Assembly: GCA_022496805.1 (NCBI GenBank)
Contig: CM040088.1
Coordinates: forward strand, 1,984,001 to 2,048,000
Source of the DNA: Pohlia nutans
Lineage: Eukaryota > Streptophyta > Bryopsida > Bryales > Mniaceae
Length of the DNA stretch: 64,000 nt
Reading direction: 5' to 3'
The translations under genes and the position numbers were made by a program. Positions 1-10,226 of the stretch are shown here, in pieces; position 1 is the stretch's first letter; every line of letters begins with the position of its first letter. The notes under the pieces are model-generated. The model saw only the letters and a list, made by a program, of their open reading frames with translations. It searched no databases and was not told the DNA's origin.

Positions 1-216
1 ATGCCTCACTGATGGCTCCCTCAGCGCCAGGAAGAAATCTTCGCTGAAACAAGACTTCACCTTGGCTGCCTGCAACGCCGTTGCTTGGTGACGATCCACC
101 GCCCATTCCTCCAAGAGCGCTTCGACGGCAGCAATTTCTTCACGGGACGCACGCAATTCAAGCACAGGCAAACCCATTGCGTTCGGGTGGTCTTCTTCTA
201 CTGTGGTGGACGCCAT
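1..216 (-). CDS. 5' end of an unidentified protein gene, cut by the window edge
   Basis: An open frame of 72 codons runs on the minus strand from an ATG at 214-216 to the window edge without a stop. It reads MASTTVEEDHPNAMG, then a charged, probably helical segment containing ELRASREEIAAVEALLEEW, and ends at the edge with FLALREPSVRH. The codons are GC-rich, unlike the AT-rich spacer to the right. The same frame stays open upstream of this ATG to a stop near 288, without another ATG, so the ATG at 216 is the simplest start, although an upstream exon is possible. No family was recognised. The product is rich in Ala, Glu and Leu and has no signal peptide or membrane segment in the visible part. 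Confidence 0.55.
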   Translation of the reverse strand, partial: MASTTVEEDHPNAMGLPVLELRASREEIAAVEALLEEWAVDRHQATALQAAKVKSCFSEDFFLALREPSVRH

Positions 217-1214
217 CACTTCCAGCGCCGAACTCTTTCCTCCAAATCGCCGGCCAATGTTGTACTTCTGATCGATTACCCAACTCTATTCCGCGAGTGC
301 TCAACAGGAATCCAAGGTCGCATGCATGTACAGCCCAAAGCGCCCTCACCAACAAACCAATGACAAAATAAAAGACGGCGCTGCTTGAGATCAAGAGAAC
401 TTGGTATACAGCCCCTCCCCACTCCCAAAAATTGAGTGCGCATCATTCTCCAAACCCTCAGTACACCCTAAACACAGTCCTGCAACAGCACACGAAGACT
501 CTACCAACAATCATACCCTAACCCACCGATCACTCTCGCACGCTGCGACGCTCGCAAAATGAGTGCTCCAGCGACGTCATCCGAGCTGGTGCGAGACCTC
601 CAGACCGCGCCAAATTTCCAACGGTTTGCGACTGGCAGTAGCCGGTAGCCTGTCCACCCATTTCCCACTAAAAACTCGCCCAAAAATGGGCAAAACCGCC
701 ACGATTGCTCTGAATGGAGAGTACGACAAGCTTGGACGGGGCAGCCACCCACTCCACTCAATCATCCCCCCCAGTCCTACACACGTACCACATTTGGCTG
801 CCCATCAAACAAAATCTGAGCCTTTTTTTGGAGTTCAAACAATTTTGGGCGGACACTTTATGTCCGCTGGGGCGCTCAGGGGTTAACGATTTTATTTCAT
901 TTTTTAATCGTTTGCAATTGTAAGGGGGTTTGAATGCGCCAAAGTATGCCTTATTTGAATATCGTATGCAAAAGTTATAGTTGTTCAAAGGTATGACCTA
1001 GGGTTCTGGTGTACTGTACTGTACATTCGCAAATTCAATATGTATGTATGTACTCCTAGTGCAAGATTTGAGTGTAGATATGTGTGGCAATTAGGTACCG
1101 AGAAGAAAAAGAATCGGTTACAGTATGGAAGTGAGGTTTTAGAGGTTAGGGTTTTACAGTTTGCCTTTGTAATGTCACACAATATTCTCTCTCCTTCATG
1201 TTATCATAGTGCCA
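217..1214. other. Intergenic spacer with one candidate short exon
   Basis: No convincing gene lies here. A GC-rich stretch at 559-648 could encode a 29-residue peptide starting MSAPATSSELVRDLQ, with a possible GT donor at 645 just before its stop. It might be a first exon of a plus-strand gene divergent from the edge gene, but it is too short to call. A lone right-hand terminus of the TTAA element family (AGGGGTTAA) ends at 886, with no matching left end in view. From 890 the sequence is AT-rich. Confidence 0.4.
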
Positions 1215-1528
1215 TTAGATAGGTTTGAGTGTATAGGGATTGTGTTGTGAGTGTATTGAGAGGTTTAGGGTTTAAGGATTCTTGTATGGGTTTAGTCCTC
1301 TGTTTTTTAACTGTGAGTGCCATTGTGGGAAGTAGGAACAAACGATTTCAATTCCAAATCTTCCCTTTCGTTTGCACTATCACAGGAGGTTGCAATAATG
1401 TGGTGTGCGGTTAGATAGGTTTGAGTGTATAGGGATTGTGTTGTAGAGAGGTTTAGGGTTTAAGGATTCTGGTATGGGTTTAGTCCTCTGTTTTTTTAAT
1501 TGTGAGTGCCATTGTGGGAAGTAGGCAA
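1215..1528 (+). repeat. Direct duplication of about 118 bp, offset 197 bp
   Basis: The segment at 1215-1334 (from AGATAGGTTTGAGTG to GTGGGAAGTAGG) recurs at 1412-1528 with small changes. The second copy ends exactly at the splice acceptor of the recA exon. The duplicated block is therefore the 3' part of an intron, possibly including the start of a lost exon. Confidence 0.85.
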
Positions 1529-1751
1529 GCGGGTGAAGAAGACAGCTGAGATAATCGACGCTGATAATCCCGATATAGACCATGAGTACACGAAGCAAAA
1601 GCTCACACAAGCAGCCATTGACCAGATTTCGAAGAAACACAGAAAAGAAACGGTGATGTGGCTTGGGCGGCAGAGTCATAACAATGTTGAGGTTGTGCCT
1701 ACTGGCTCTTTGAATCTGGACATTGCTTTGGGTGTCGGCGGCCTACCTAAG
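1525..1751 (+). pseudogene. RecA N-terminal exon (mitochondrial/organellar type), remnant
   Basis: This is one exon of a nuclear gene for an organelle-targeted RecA recombinase, which would load on single-stranded DNA and drive strand exchange in mitochondria or plastids. It follows a TAG acceptor and ends at AAG before GTGAGG. The translation contains [14 protein letters not shown], then [19 protein letters not shown] and [12 protein letters not shown], matching the helical N-terminus and start of the RecA core. The VMWLGR and LGVGGLPK forms resemble plant mitochondrial RecA more than the plastid type. The next exon should carry Walker A (GPEASGKTT), but none was found in any frame up to 2866. 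With the broken C-terminal part at 2866-3330, this points to a deleted, non-functional locus. Confidence 0.8.
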
Positions 1752-1826
1752 GTGAGGGGCTATTTCCATGCATTTAAAGTGAACATTAAGGTGAGGGGCT
1801 CTTTCCATGCATTTTAAGTGAACACT
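1749..1826 (+). repeat. Tandem duplication of a 39 bp unit at the recA donor site
   Basis: AAGGTGAGGGGCT followed by TTTCCATGCATTT is present at 1749-1787 and again at 1788-1826 with few changes, so the splice donor of the recA exon is doubled. Confidence 0.85.
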
Positions 1827-2865
1827 AAATGCAGTAAGTGATAGGTGGAATTGGGTGTAAATAAAGCAGTTTTAGGTACTTCAATGAATGAATAAGTGAT
1901 GATTAAGTGATGATTAAGCAATTAAGACAATGAAGGAAGCAATTTAGCACAACAATCAAGTAGATCCTTGGGTGTGAACATGTGGATTTGAGTGTACATG
2001 GAGCGGTTTAAAGTAACTCCTCTATCAATTATAGGTTGGTTTTGAATGATTGTAGAGCATTTTGGGATGGTTTTATAGAGCTCATGGCCCCACCTAGGAG
2101 TGGTTTTGTATCTTGAAGGCATGCCACTTTGAAATTTCTATTCAATTCATAGAAATTACAGGTTTTATTGGAAAATTATGGATTTAACTCCACTAAGATT
2201 TATCTTTCCCTCAAAGATTGCTTAAATGGATGGTGATAGGCACTTCCACCTTATTTTTGATTATCTACTATGTAAGGTAGAGGATACTATTTACATCGTT
2301 TTAAGCATTTTAACCAATATGCTTTCATTGGGAGATCACTTTGGGTACTACTACAAGAGCCAAACCTGTATTTTTTTTCATTATGTATAATGATTTCTTA
2401 TGCAATCATTCAAGTGGGATTGAATTTGTCATTTTAAAATCATGAATCCTTGGTCCTTTAGGGGTTCACTAAGCGTTCCAAAACTTGGTGCTTTTGATCC
2501 GAATCACATGTTTGCAAGAAGGTTTGGGTTCAATAAACTCTGATACTGATGCAGGGGAGTATATTAAATTTTCTCTTTTATTTAATGAGTAGTTTAGAGG
2601 ACCTGGCGTTTTATAGGGTATGAAAGGCAACGAGGTCCTCTCTGAAGTATAGAGTACTCTAGTGTATCTATACAAACCAAACCTCAATTAGATCAACCCT
2701 AGTGGGCCTCCTTTGTCGTAATTTTTTCTATTAGACCCAGATTGGGACAGCCTGCACATCCTATAGTAGTACAAACTAGCCAAATAAGAATCAACAGAAG
2801 TGGTGGAAAATGTGAGTGCTAAACTATTGTGATGTTATTATTGTTTCTGTTTTGTTAGACACGAG
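1827..2865. other. Spacer where the recA ATPase exons should be
   Basis: This is AT-rich sequence with no coding region recognised. It was scanned for RecA Walker A, Walker B and the L1/L2 loop segments and none was seen. A degenerate TTAA-family terminus (CCTTTAGGGGTT) lies near 2455-2466. Confidence 0.5.
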
Positions 2866-3330
2866 CAAAGCTCAACACATATGGTGGTGGTGGACCTACG
2901 GCGGAAGTGACAGCTGGAGGAAATGCTCTCAAATTCTATGCATCTGTTCGCTCACAAGTCAGGAAAAGGAACAGCTAAAACGCAGGGATGTGGTACTACT
3001 TCTTTGCCAGAACTCTTAATAGATTTCACTACTATTTCTGACCTAAATTCTAACATGTCTGTTATTTGATGCGAGCCATTTGGAAGTGCGATCATCGTAA
3101 AAGTGGTGAAGAACAAGGTATCGCCGCCGTTTCGGACTGCAGAATTTGATATTGAATACGGGAGAGGTATCTCTGTGAAGACGAAATCCTTGATTTACCT
3201 GTGAAGCACAGTTTTCTGGGATAGTCAGGTTCATGGTTTTCCTATGAGGGCAAGAACTTTGCAAATGGTCGCGAGGGTGCAAAGAAATACTTGCAAGAAC
3301 ATGCAGACTTTTCATGTTCTCAGCCTGTTC
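2866..3330 (+). pseudogene. RecA C-terminal part, frameshifted remnant
   Basis: At 2866-2978 the frame reads GGGGPTAEVTAGGNALKFYA then SVRSQVRK before a stop. The motif GGNALKFYASVR is the conserved RecA segment after the L2 loop. A second block at 3088-3330 reads [20 protein letters not shown] then DIEYGRGIS, equivalent to the RecA VKNK-PPF segment. The frame then shifts: [13 protein letters not shown], an in-frame TAG, and SWFSYEGKNFANGREGAKKY continue in another frame. That matches the SWY-Y-G---GQGREN C-terminal region of RecA. A frameshift, a stop in the second frame, and loss of the core make this a pseudogene. It is very probably the other half of the locus at 1525-1751. Confidence 0.85.
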
Positions 3331-3908
3331 ACATTCTCAGTCTGTCCGCATTCAAGCCAAAGCACGTGTGCTCGTTTCGGCGTTTTGGTGTGCGACGATG
3401 GTTTGTGATGAGAATGTGCGGAGCCTTAGTTCATGTTGTTGATGGAATGGATTGTGAGGAAATGGAATGGAGGAGAGCGGGATTTAGGGTGAGGCGGGGA
3501 GAGATGGACGGACGGAGGGGGCTGAAGAGGGCTTGCGCAATCAGCGATGTTATGAGCTCATGCCCAAACGCAAGCGCCGTCGACCGCGCAAATCCCTCGC
3601 TGACGAGTAGACGCCAGGGCACATGAAGCAGAGCCGTCATCGAAAATCCCTTGACATTCCGCACAAACCTCCACCATCCCATGCTGCTGACCAAACGCCG
3701 GCCAAAACTCCCAAGGTTTCCCATTCTACAATGCATTGGCTGGCTCAATTTTTTTATTGGAATTTGCAAGAGAATGTGGGAGTCAAGGGAGAATCCCATT
3801 CTACAATGCATTGGCTGGCTCATGAATGTGGGAGTCAAGGGATCTGAATTTTTTGGAGGGACACGAGGAAACTGAGGGTGCTACTCCGCAGAGCTTTTTT
3901 AGGGTGAA
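3331..3908. other. GC-rich spacer with a 28 bp direct repeat
   Basis: A 28 bp sequence starting CCCATTCTACAATGC occurs at 3720-3747 and 3795-3822, and TGTGGGAGTCAAGGGA is also doubled (about 3775 and 3829). The 3400-3650 part is GC-rich, and reading frames are open on both strands, but none resembles a known family. It may be promoter or first-exon sequence of the decayed YchJ-like gene. Confidence 0.5.
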
Positions 3909-4181
3909 AATGAGTAAGGTGTTTTGTCTTCTTGGATTTTCAAATGTTGTGGCCTAATTTCTCATCCAGATGTAAATTTAGGTCTGAGAGATTGAGTTTC
4001 TGTGTGTCTGTACAGAGCAAGATTCAGTGCATATGCATCGACGCTAATGAGTAAGGTGTTTTGTTTGCTTGGATTTTCAATGTTGTGGCCTAATTTCTCA
4101 TCCAAATGTAAATTTAGGTCTGAGAGATTGAGTTTGTGTGTGTCTATACAGAAGCAAGATTCAGTGCGTATGCGCGGAGCA
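3909..4181 (+). repeat. Tandem duplication of about 137 bp spanning an intron end and exon start
   Basis: The block beginning AATGAGTAAGGTGTTTTG at 3909 is repeated from 4046. Both copies contain the intron 3' end (CTGTACAG or CTATACAG) and the exon start that encodes ARFSAYA. Only the second copy continues into the rest of the YchJ-like exon. Confidence 0.9.
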
Positions 4182-5640
4182 AGGTAGACTACGTTGTCAG
4201 GACAACTTACCCGGAGAATCCTGACTTTCAAGGTATCTATTACTGCCTTTTCCACTTAAAGCACTTTCGGTCCACTTACAAAGTTTGAATTTCCTTGGAG
4301 CTTCTTAACCCCTAAAGACCAAGACGGTGAAATTGGATGTCATGTTTATTTAGCAGTTTTGGGTAGGTCATATGTGCACTTTCTTTTGTTCCTTTTTGGC
4401 AATGTCCTTCACTAATTCTGGTGATATTAACCCTTTAACGTCCCATTCCTTTGTAGAACAGACAAACTACACTTTTATACACAGTTCAGCTTTCAAGATT
4501 TGTTAAAATAATTTTTTTAAATATTTTTCATGAATGAAATTGTATGTTTCCTATTAGTCCTAAAATTTTCCGATTTTTCTGATACGAAATGAACTTTTTA
4601 CAAATTTTTAGGTCAAATACATCAAGAAATTCATATTAATTACAAAAAATCTTCAAAAAATATGAAATTCCTAGAACATGTGCAAAAGACAATGGAGAAT
4701 CACATTATATATTTTTTGTAGAATTTTAAAATTTTAATTTTAAAATTCAAAAGGTGAACATCCTATGCAATGTAATTCAGACCTTGAGCTACATAGCTTG
4801 CAACATAAATAAAATATTCAATACTTGAAATTTATAAGATCCGAAAAGTGAAGTGAAAACTAGACTCGATAAACTTCATTTTCTCAAATGAAAGCAATAG
4901 CAAAAAACTTCATCTTCAAGGTCAAAATTGGCTTTGACCAACAAACATCCACTATTTGGATGCGCGGTCCTTAAAGGGTTAAATTTGGTCAATCTGAAAT
5001 ACATTATCCACAAAATGATTAATGAAGTTTTTCAGTTTGAAATCATGCATCCTTGAATCTTTAGGGTTTAAGTCACTAAGCAATTTGCCAGTTCCTTAAT
5101 GAGTAGCCGGTTGAAGTTTGGATGAGAATTATTGAGTGTGTAGTGGGCTGATGGGGATGCAGGTAAGAAAGATTTTGCGGATGATGTTCGTGCCACTTGT
5201 GAACAATTAAGGTTCACCAGACTGGAGGTACTTGAGTTTGAAACCACCTCAAAGGATGAGGTAGGAACTCGGAACCCTAAACCCCAAACCCTAAATCTAA
5301 ACTATAAACTTTCCGCATGCTATATTCTGCTTGCTCACATTCAGCCTTCTTTGTAAACGTAAACCGTGTTCATGTTTTTGATGCAATATAATCGGTTGTG
5401 ATGTTAATACTATCAATTGCCACAGGCTTTTGTGTCGTTTCGAGTGACTTACGTGGTTGCTCAAGGAAGAAGAGCTGGCGACAAGCAGTTTCTAGTTGAG
5501 AAGAGTCGGCTTGAAGTAAGGTGATCGATGGTTGTATCGTGAGCAAATCCCCACATCTCAGGCCTCGGAGGCTGCATGGTTGAATTCCACAACTCCTAAC
5601 TTCGTTAACCCTAGGATAGACAGGAAATCTTTCAAATCAC
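4152..5640 (+). pseudogene. YchJ-like (SEC-C/NTF2-like) protein gene, frameshifted
   Basis: Three exons match the C-terminal part of the YchJ/UPF0225 family, small metal-binding-motif proteins of unclear function found in bacteria and plants. Exon A (4152-4232) encodes ARFSAYARSKVDYVVRTTYP, the family signature (RSRYSAYA-G-VDYL--T). Exon B (5163-5260) encodes FADDVRATCEQLRFTRLEVL with matching splice phase. Exon C starts at 5426 after CACAG and encodes AFVSFRVTYVVAQGRRAGDK and FLVEKSRLEV. The expected continuation, DRWLYREQIPTSQASEA, follows at about 5523 but in another frame, so about two bases are missing or one is added. The N-terminal Cys-rich exon (CPCGSG) was not found. Intron A contains a TTAA element. 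An alternative splice could rescue the frame, but an intron of about 46 bp would be needed. Confidence 0.75.
4427..4982. mobile_element. TTAA-flanked MITE (subfamily C) in the YchJ-like intron
   Basis: It begins TTAACCCTTTAACGTCCC and ends GGTCCTTAAAGGGTTAA, so the termini are inverted and a TTAA sits at each end. The interior is AT-rich and non-coding. Internal sequence around AAATTCATATTAATTAC is shared with copies at 52606 and, in reverse, at 50356. It may be nested in an older copy whose degenerate ends are TTAACCCCTAAAGACC at 4305 and TTTAGGGTTTAA near 5071. Confidence 0.8.
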
Positions 5641-5934
5641 AACCTAGTTTGTTACCACGGAAGCAACCTCCTTGTTTGTACAGCTGAGAAACAACAGAGC
5701 TCAGGGTCATGCTGTTCTATCTAGAGTTGAAACAATAGCTTTGCGGAACCAAAGATATCCATGCAAACTTCGGAACGTATTTCAAAGGTAGTCCATGACT
5801 CACTTCGGCAGAGTGAATGTGTTAAGCGAATTCAAGTTGTTTACTTCATATACACCATTGAAGTTTCCAGGTTCTGAATTAGCATTTGCTGAGAACAGCC
5901 ACAATTATTTTTTCTGTTGATATTGCAACGTATC

Positions 5935-6518
5935 TTAACCCCTAAATGTCCCAGGGTGTCCCCAAAATTGACAGTTTGAGAAAAATCATTATAAAGTGCT
6001 ATCTGGGAGAATATTTCGGAATTGTTATACAAATGAAAGTTTTAGATATTGAAATTTAGGTTCCATCCGTACCGTTAGATTCACCAATGCCATCACTGAT
6101 ATTTTATTATAAAATTTCAAAGTTATAATTAAAAATTCCTTCTAATTTTGATTACAAACAAAATATTCATATTCTGAGTAAAATTTGTTGGAATGGATTC
6201 AGAATGAGATACTCTTGAAATGGTGATTTTTTGAAAATTTTGTGTTACTTCAATTTATGACCTCATTTTAGCAAGCCCACTTTTGAACTAAAGTCAATGC
6301 AATTTTGGCTTGGTCAACTGCTTGACATACTTCCACATTTGTAATTTAAAAAAAAATGTACCCTAGTAACACCAAATCCAACCATTAGATAGAACAACAA
6401 CTTCATAAAGTATTTTCAAAAAATTGAATGAGTTTCATCCATGAAGTAATGTGAGTGTAGTGTGAGTTGGAATCTGTTTGTCGTCCAGAAACTGGACGCT
6501 GGGACGGTTAGGGGTTAA
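5935..6518 (+). mobile_element. TTAA-flanked MITE, distant subfamily A
   Basis: The left end is TTAACCCCTAAATGTCCCAG and the right end, read in reverse, is TTAACCCCTAACCGTCCCAG, a 20 bp inverted terminus with two differences. The interior carries a diverged version of subfamily A sequence (ATCCGTACCGTTAGATTCA). Its right TTAA (6515-6518) is also the left TTAA of the next element. Confidence 0.9.
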
Positions 6519-7631
6519 CCCCTAAATACCCTCACCTCTTTTGTAGAAGTCAAAGCATTACAATTTGCATACCTGAAATATCACATTGTATGATTTATAA
6601 TTTTTCATAGATAGTCATCAACATTATGAAGGTATGACAAAAATTTCAACATGATTGGAAGATATTTTGAATATTTACAAATTTTATCATGTAAACAAGA
6701 TAAAAATTCAAAATAAATATATTTTTGTCCAATTTATTATCAAAAATTGTATTTAAGGTAGATAAAAGTTATATATACAAGTAGTAAAAATATGAAAGTG
6801 AAGATATTAAAAAAGACCTATGATTGGAGCATCCTTAAAAAGCCCTTTGTATTTTGGACATTCAAATCTCAAATTTCTTGACGGTGGAAAATCTTTAACC
6901 CCTAACTGCCTAAGCGTCCATTTTTTGGACGATGTACATATTTCATCCATAATTTCTCATCCGTCATGCACTTTTAGCAGTGTGGAATTTTTACTGTAGA
7001 TTCTATGGGAAGTTAGCTTCATGCATATGTGATCTGATTAGAAAGGGGATGATTTGTGAAATTTTTATGCCTCATTTCATGTTGTAGTGATTCACCCAAA
7101 ATAATGAAGATCTCAGTGTAAAAGTGCTCTAAAAAAAGTCAACTCATATAATTAAGCAACCAAAAATTCTCCAAAAATCACTACACTTAGAATATTACAT
7201 TTCAACCAATCACAAAAAAATTCATCCTTAGATTGTCAATATCTTATTCGTAATTGAATTACAAAATAATTTTGAATTTCACGTTTCAAATTTTATACAA
7301 AATTATTGGTAATAGCAATCATAGATCTAACCGTATGGATAGAATCTAAAATTCATAACGTACAACTTTCATTCATATATCAAGTTCAAAATATCCCTCT
7401 AGGTTGCATTTTATAATCCATCTTTGCAAAATTGCCGAATTTGAAGAGGGCTTTAGGCATTTAGGGGTTAAATGATATCTATTCTCCAATCCCAACGGTC
7501 AAAAGATGTATCATAATTTAACTTAAACATCTAATGAAAACACCAACTACAATAAAGCTGAAACACTTTATTTTTTGGGCGTTTGACCAAAAATCAAGGA
7601 TAATATGATTGATTGGGCACTAAGAGGTTAA
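6515..7631. mobile_element. TTAA-flanked element interrupted by a second one
   Basis: It starts TTAACCCCTAAATACCCTC and appears to end at GGGCACTAAGAGGTTAA (7628-7631). The element at 6895-7471 is inserted in it. Without the insertion and one TTAA it would be about 544 bp. The pairing of these two ends is inferred from the nesting. Confidence 0.6.
6895..7471 (-). mobile_element. TTAA-flanked MITE, subfamily A, nested
   Basis: The ends are TTAACCCCTAACTGCCTAA and, in reverse, TTAACCCCTAAATGCCTAAA. A small hairpin GTCCATTTTTTGGAC follows the left end. The interior is the reverse complement of the copies at 27680, 28301 and 47792 (for example ATAGATCTAACCGTATGG here against the reverse at 28436), and has the same orientation as the truncated copy at 29810. 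Confidence 0.9.
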
Positions 7632-9409
7632 TGGAGTTGACATCTTTGAACTTACTAATCTCATATTTGGAACTCGCATGTGGCAATGCACAAGCTCACC
7701 ACCATACATCATTGTTATGGTTTTGACACTTGACAATTATGAGTTTGATATAGTATGTATATGTAAACATTGCCTAAACTCATATGTATCTCAACCTTTG
7801 TATCTCATGTTGTGCAACTTCAATATAGAATTTGATTAAAGATTGGGGGTGCAATTAGTCAACTATGCTACAAAATATTCCATTGAATTATCAAATATAC
7901 TCCTTTCTAAACAGTGTAAATGGAAATGTAAAACATGGATTAATTTCCATCATTCAAGATATTGTTCATGAGTAAGATTCAAACGGCGTGGTTTCCACAT
8001 CAGATTTTGACATGGCCACATCATCTTAAACCAATCACAAGATGACATTTGGCACTTCTTTTTTTTTTTGACATAGCTTCATTAATTTATCGGTATGTTG
8101 AAATTGATTGTTTTAGGGTAAATGTGGGAGTCATGGGATCTGAATTTTTGGATCTTATTGGAGATTATTCTGCAGCACATTTTGGAGTTGTATAACAAAC
8201 GACTAGAATTTTGTACATCATCAGGTTTTGGGATTGGAACAAAGGGTGTAGTAGGCATGGAAACGAAAATGTGGGCAAAGTTGTGACGGAGTCCAAGCAC
8301 ATGCGTTAGGAAAATTCTTGTGGTGGCATACTTGATAAAAATTGTATAGTAACCTTATCGCACTTTTTGATATGGCAAGCTTTGTCATTCCCGTATACAT
8401 TCAATATAGAAACAATAGATCGTATTGTGCTTGTACAATATCCATATCACTTTGTCAATATAGTATATACACTGAATTTTGAATAAATATAGTATCTATA
8501 TTGAGTTCAATACTTCTAGTGTAATATAACTGTATTGATTCGTTTGCTCAAAATCCATACAGTCTGTGCATGGCACCTGTACAATTATTGTATAGTTCCC
8601 ATCTAGGTTGCCATAGTAAATGATACCATATTGTTTCAATACTGAAAATCCTCACTTCTACTTTCCTAATGTGGATGCAGATGGAATAGGAAATCCTTGG
8701 CTATTCCATAACGTTCTTTAGCAGTTGGGAGATCACACCCTTATAGTGGTTTTTAATAAAGAATCCGGAAATCATCAAGGCTCTACAATATTCTTTTATA
8801 AAAAATTCAGAAAGTGTCAGGGAGCATGGACTCAATAGACTATCATTGGTGAGAAGCAACGAACTCAACCTTAATTAAGCTTAACTAATCTGACAGAATC
8901 TCATAATCCAGAATCCCGTGTGCTAATTCTCGACGGAATATGGCCAAATTGGGAGGTGATTACCACAAGGGCTAAAGAACCTTAGGTCACACTTCACACC
9001 AAGGGAAAGAAAACGAAAAGAAAGGAAAGGGGAAAAACACGTCAGAATGATTTTGTCAAGCTCAATTTTCAAATGGGCTCACAATGTCCATTGCAATGAA
9101 CGTGGGTGGGTGGGTCCAAGTGGAACCCACCGACATATCACAAGTGGCAGGCACGGGCATCGACACACTTGGAAACTCACTCACTGCAGAGACTCACGAA
9201 GCTCTTCTCGTCTTCTCTCCGCCTGAGCTCTGCGGCTCTTCCGTGATCCTTCGCCATTGCCGACCATTCCCTGTTACCCCAGGCTTCATTTCATCCCTTA
9301 TATTGCCTCCCAATTGCGCTCCCTTGCGCACTCATTTCTTCCCTTTCTCTCGTCGCATCTTGAGCCATCTTTGTTAGAGACCTGTTTTCTCTGAATCCTT
9401 CGTTTCCCT
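7632..9409. other. AT-rich spacer and CYSTM upstream region
   Basis: No gene is supported. GTGGGAGTCATGGGATCTGA at 8126 resembles the 3830 region, so a dispersed repeat is shared. From about 9030 the sequence becomes richer in GC and pyrimidines and is likely promoter and 5' UTR of the CYSTM gene. CACGTCA at 9038-9044 would fit a bZIP site, but this is only a string match. Confidence 0.4.
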
Positions 9410-9436
9410 CTTTCTTTCTTTCTTTCTTTCTTTCTT
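9410..9436 (+). repeat. (TTTC)n pyrimidine tract in the CYSTM 5' UTR
   Basis: About seven TTTC units lie 26 bp before the ATG of the CYSTM gene. CT-rich leaders are common in plant genes. Confidence 0.85.
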
Positions 9437-9461
9437 GGTTCACCAGTTTTCATCGATCAAG

Positions 9462-10226
9462 ATGAGCGGCTACCCACCTCAAGGTAAGTTTCTTAATTTT
9501 GGCTTTGTTGTTGCCGATTAGGTCTTTGGTTTCGGAGGCTGTAACCTATAGTGCGAGGTTTCACTTGAAATCACGTCTGAGAATCGCCTCTTCTTCTTCT
9601 TCATCTTCTTTTTGTTGTTGCGACACTCATATTCAACATGCGCTAGGGTTAAGAAATATGGTTTTTGTTTACCTCGAAAGGATTAGAACTCGCTATCATG
9701 GTTTATCTGTCCTGAACAGAACTCTTCATTTAAGGCTCTGAAGGGTATGGTGTTTTTCTTTCTTGTTGTTTGGTTGTGATTTGTTTAGGGGGTGGTGGTT
9801 GCTCTTGGGTCTGATGGTTTTGTGTTGGAATTTATTTTTGGCAGGATATCCTCCTCAAGGTTATCCTCAACAAGCATACCCTGCACAAGGTTATTACCAA
9901 CAAGGTCCACCAGTCCAGGGACCGCCACAGGGGTACTACCAGGCACCGCCTAAGCGAGGCGGTGGCGGCGGCTTTTTGCGAGGATGGTGAGTTCTTCGTA
10001 CTTTCTCATGGGAGATTTTGAATTATTTTAGTTCTGACGGTTTGTTCTCTTTGTTGCGTAGTATATTGTTACTACTGAATGTTTTTTTAATTTTCCTTCA
10101 TTATTTGTTGTCTATTCTACTATCACCGACCTATTGTTGTGTGCAATTTGCAGCCTGGCAGCGCTCTGTTGTTGCTGTCTCGTGGACGAATGCTGCTGTG
10201 ACCCTGAAATCTTCCTCAACTGCTAG
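9462..10226 (+). CDS. CYSTM-domain protein (cysteine-rich transmembrane module), 78 aa
   Basis: Three exons, 9462-9483, 9845-9986 and 10154-10226, join in frame with GT-AG introns of 361 and 167 bp and encode 78 residues. The N-terminal two thirds is a Gly-Tyr-Pro-Gln repeat region (MSGYPPQGYPPQGYPQQ onward). A basic Gly stretch (PPKRGGGGGFLRG) follows, then the CYSTM module, LAALCCCCLVDECCCDPE, near the C-terminus. CYSTM proteins are tail-anchored membrane proteins, usually linked to stress tolerance, that are thought to dimerise or bind partners and metals through the Cys cluster. The length fits the family. The ATG lies just after a CT-rich leader and is the only sensible start. All exons are intact, so the gene is probably functional. 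Confidence 0.93.

Noticed and set aside
3431..3838. 135-codon minus-strand frame in GC-rich sequence
   Set aside because: Open frames exist on both strands here, the frame spans a 28 bp direct repeat that is non-coding elsewhere, and no family matches.
5270..5300. CCCTAAA-like repeats suggesting an interstitial telomere
   Set aside because: Only two or three imperfect units occur, in an intron of the YchJ-like remnant. This is too short for a telomeric tract.
9499..9741. 80-codon frame inside the CYSTM gene
   Set aside because: It lies within the first intron of the CYSTM gene and shows no protein similarity.
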